NCBI GenBank assembly: GCA_026936335.1
Contig: JAPMXV010000055.1
Location: 186,001-250,000, forward strand
Direction of reading: 5' to 3'
Length of the DNA stretch: 64,000 nucleotides
From: Mantamonas sphyraenae
Lineage: Eukaryota; CRuMs; Mantamonadidae
In this document: positions 63,601-64,000 of the stretch, piece after piece
Layout of the letters: every line of letters begins with the position of its first letter
How positions within the stretch are numbered: position 1 is the first letter of the stretch
The notes under the pieces: model-generated
The model's input: the letters and a program-made list of their open reading frames with translations, nothing else
Told to the model about the DNA's origin: nothing
The model's database searches: none
Position numbers and translations under genes: made by a program

Positions 63601-63982
63601 CTGCATCAGCTCCACGTAGTGCACTGCACGTCCTGTCTCTCTATCCAGCGTGCCCAGTAGTTGGTGGTACGCGTGGTTCTGTCGAAACACCATCATCCCA
63701 AGTCGCATCTCGTGTTTCACCACCAGCGAACGCAACAACGCAAGCTTAAACTCACTCCCCTCCCACGCCATCTCCGCATCCCTGTCTGGCTTCCCACCAC
63801 CACCACCACCACCACCACCATTGCTCCTCCTCCTCCCTCCCTGTCCTCTTGTTGTTGTGTTCCTGTGCCTCGTGCAACACCCTGTTCTTGGATTGTCCCA
63901 GGGACCCACCCACCACAAAGCCAATCTGAGCCCGTTTGCTTGCCTGCTCCCTGTTGTGTTCCCATCCACTCTGGTTGGCCAT
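60643..63982 (-). CDS. SFI1-like centrin-binding-repeat protein, about 1,110 residues
   Basis: The main frame runs to the stop at 60643 from at least 63771. It consists almost entirely of degenerate repeats spaced roughly 25-40 residues with a hydrophobic position and a W-x-x-W or W-x-x-R core: RYLRAWVSV, LAQWRLLPEL, WHGMWQLQDM, WRQWREVWADR, WQRWVGAHRNRE, WRAWHSWRAYVW, WQRWVEAYGQVG and MREWRRWTMARR. This is the pattern of SFI1 proteins, whose long helix binds centrins at centrosomes, spindle poles or basal bodies. The composition is very rich in Arg, Trp, His and Ala. The N-terminus is uncertain: an ATG at 63982 opens a good frame (MANQSGWEHNREQASKRAQI) that must shift by one base near 63,820, beside a (GGT)n run, to reach the main frame. 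The 5' region abuts the window end. Confidence 0.78.
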
Positions 63983-64000
63983 TTGCTTGCTGCGTCGCTG

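Noticed and set aside
1-64000. CRISPR arrays, insertion sequences, rRNA or tRNA genes
   Set aside because: No direct-repeat/spacer arrays, transposase genes, terminal inverted repeats or tRNA cloverleaf sequences were apparent in any gap; a tRNAscan and repeat search would be needed to exclude short ones.

Overview
The window is nuclear DNA of a GC-rich, gene-dense unicellular eukaryote. Every multi-exon gene can be joined by GT-AG introns (one GC-AG) of about 60-350 nt, and the proteins are eukaryotic cell-biology families: prohibitin-2, a CRIB-domain PAK kinase, syntaxin, PUF60, RNA polymerase III subunit RPC4, ALG1, a BROX-like BRO1 protein with a CAAX box, an F-BAR/SH3 protein, a GT64 exostosin-family glycosyltransferase, a classical-type PTP and an SFI1-like centrin-binding-repeat protein. 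This set, with many Ser, Gln, His and Gly tracts, fits a free-living protist close to opisthokonts (choanoflagellate- or other holozoan-like, or a neighbouring lineage). I cannot name the species from sequence alone.

Layout. 1-911: end of an unknown low-complexity protein. 1-7.5 kb: PHB2 (+), histidine acid phosphatase (-), F-box/LRR (+), GT64 (-). 7.7-15.1 kb: PAK (+) with a 9-nt microexon, syntaxin (-), PUF60 (+), stand-alone RNase III protein (-). 15.3-23.2 kb: a ~2,570-residue coiled-coil protein (+), broken by three single-base frame changes. 23.2-32.4 kb: a small Cys/Trp-rich gene and a 2,737-residue secreted Lys/Tyr-rich protein (+). 32.5-37.7 kb: a longin protein without a SNARE motif and a ~1,240-residue LRR protein (-). 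37.9-44.2 kb: an insertion-rich PTP, a divergent SLC25 carrier and a TPT-type sugar-phosphate transporter (+). 44.3-49.8 kb: BROX, F-BAR/SH3, a probable GPI-anchored Cys-repeat protein and an OXLD1-like protein (-). 49.9-53.7 kb: a longin-plus-muniscin-MHD protein and RPC4 (+). 53.9-64 kb: a disordered RS/His-rich protein, an ankyrin protein, ALG1 and an SFI1-like protein (-).

Genes are very tightly packed. Stop-to-start gaps can be as small as 8-70 bp, divergent start-to-start gaps are mostly 70-320 bp, and one convergent stop-to-stop gap is 32 bp. Most 3' splice sites follow CA-rich rather than T-rich tracts. Several long reading frames are interrupted by one-base shifts, mostly explained by a missing base in a short homopolymer, so assembly error is the leading explanation.

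Functionally the window is rich in membrane-traffic genes (syntaxin, longin protein, muniscin-like adaptor, F-BAR/SH3, BROX), secretory-pathway glycosylation and transport (ALG1, GT64, TPT transporter) and actin/Rho or phosphotyrosine signalling (PAK, PTP). They do not form one operon-like pathway. The most unusual single items are the longin+MHD protein (TCUP-like architecture), the lone RNase III, the SNARE-less longin protein, the PTP with three large loop insertions, and the giant secreted Lys-rich protein.
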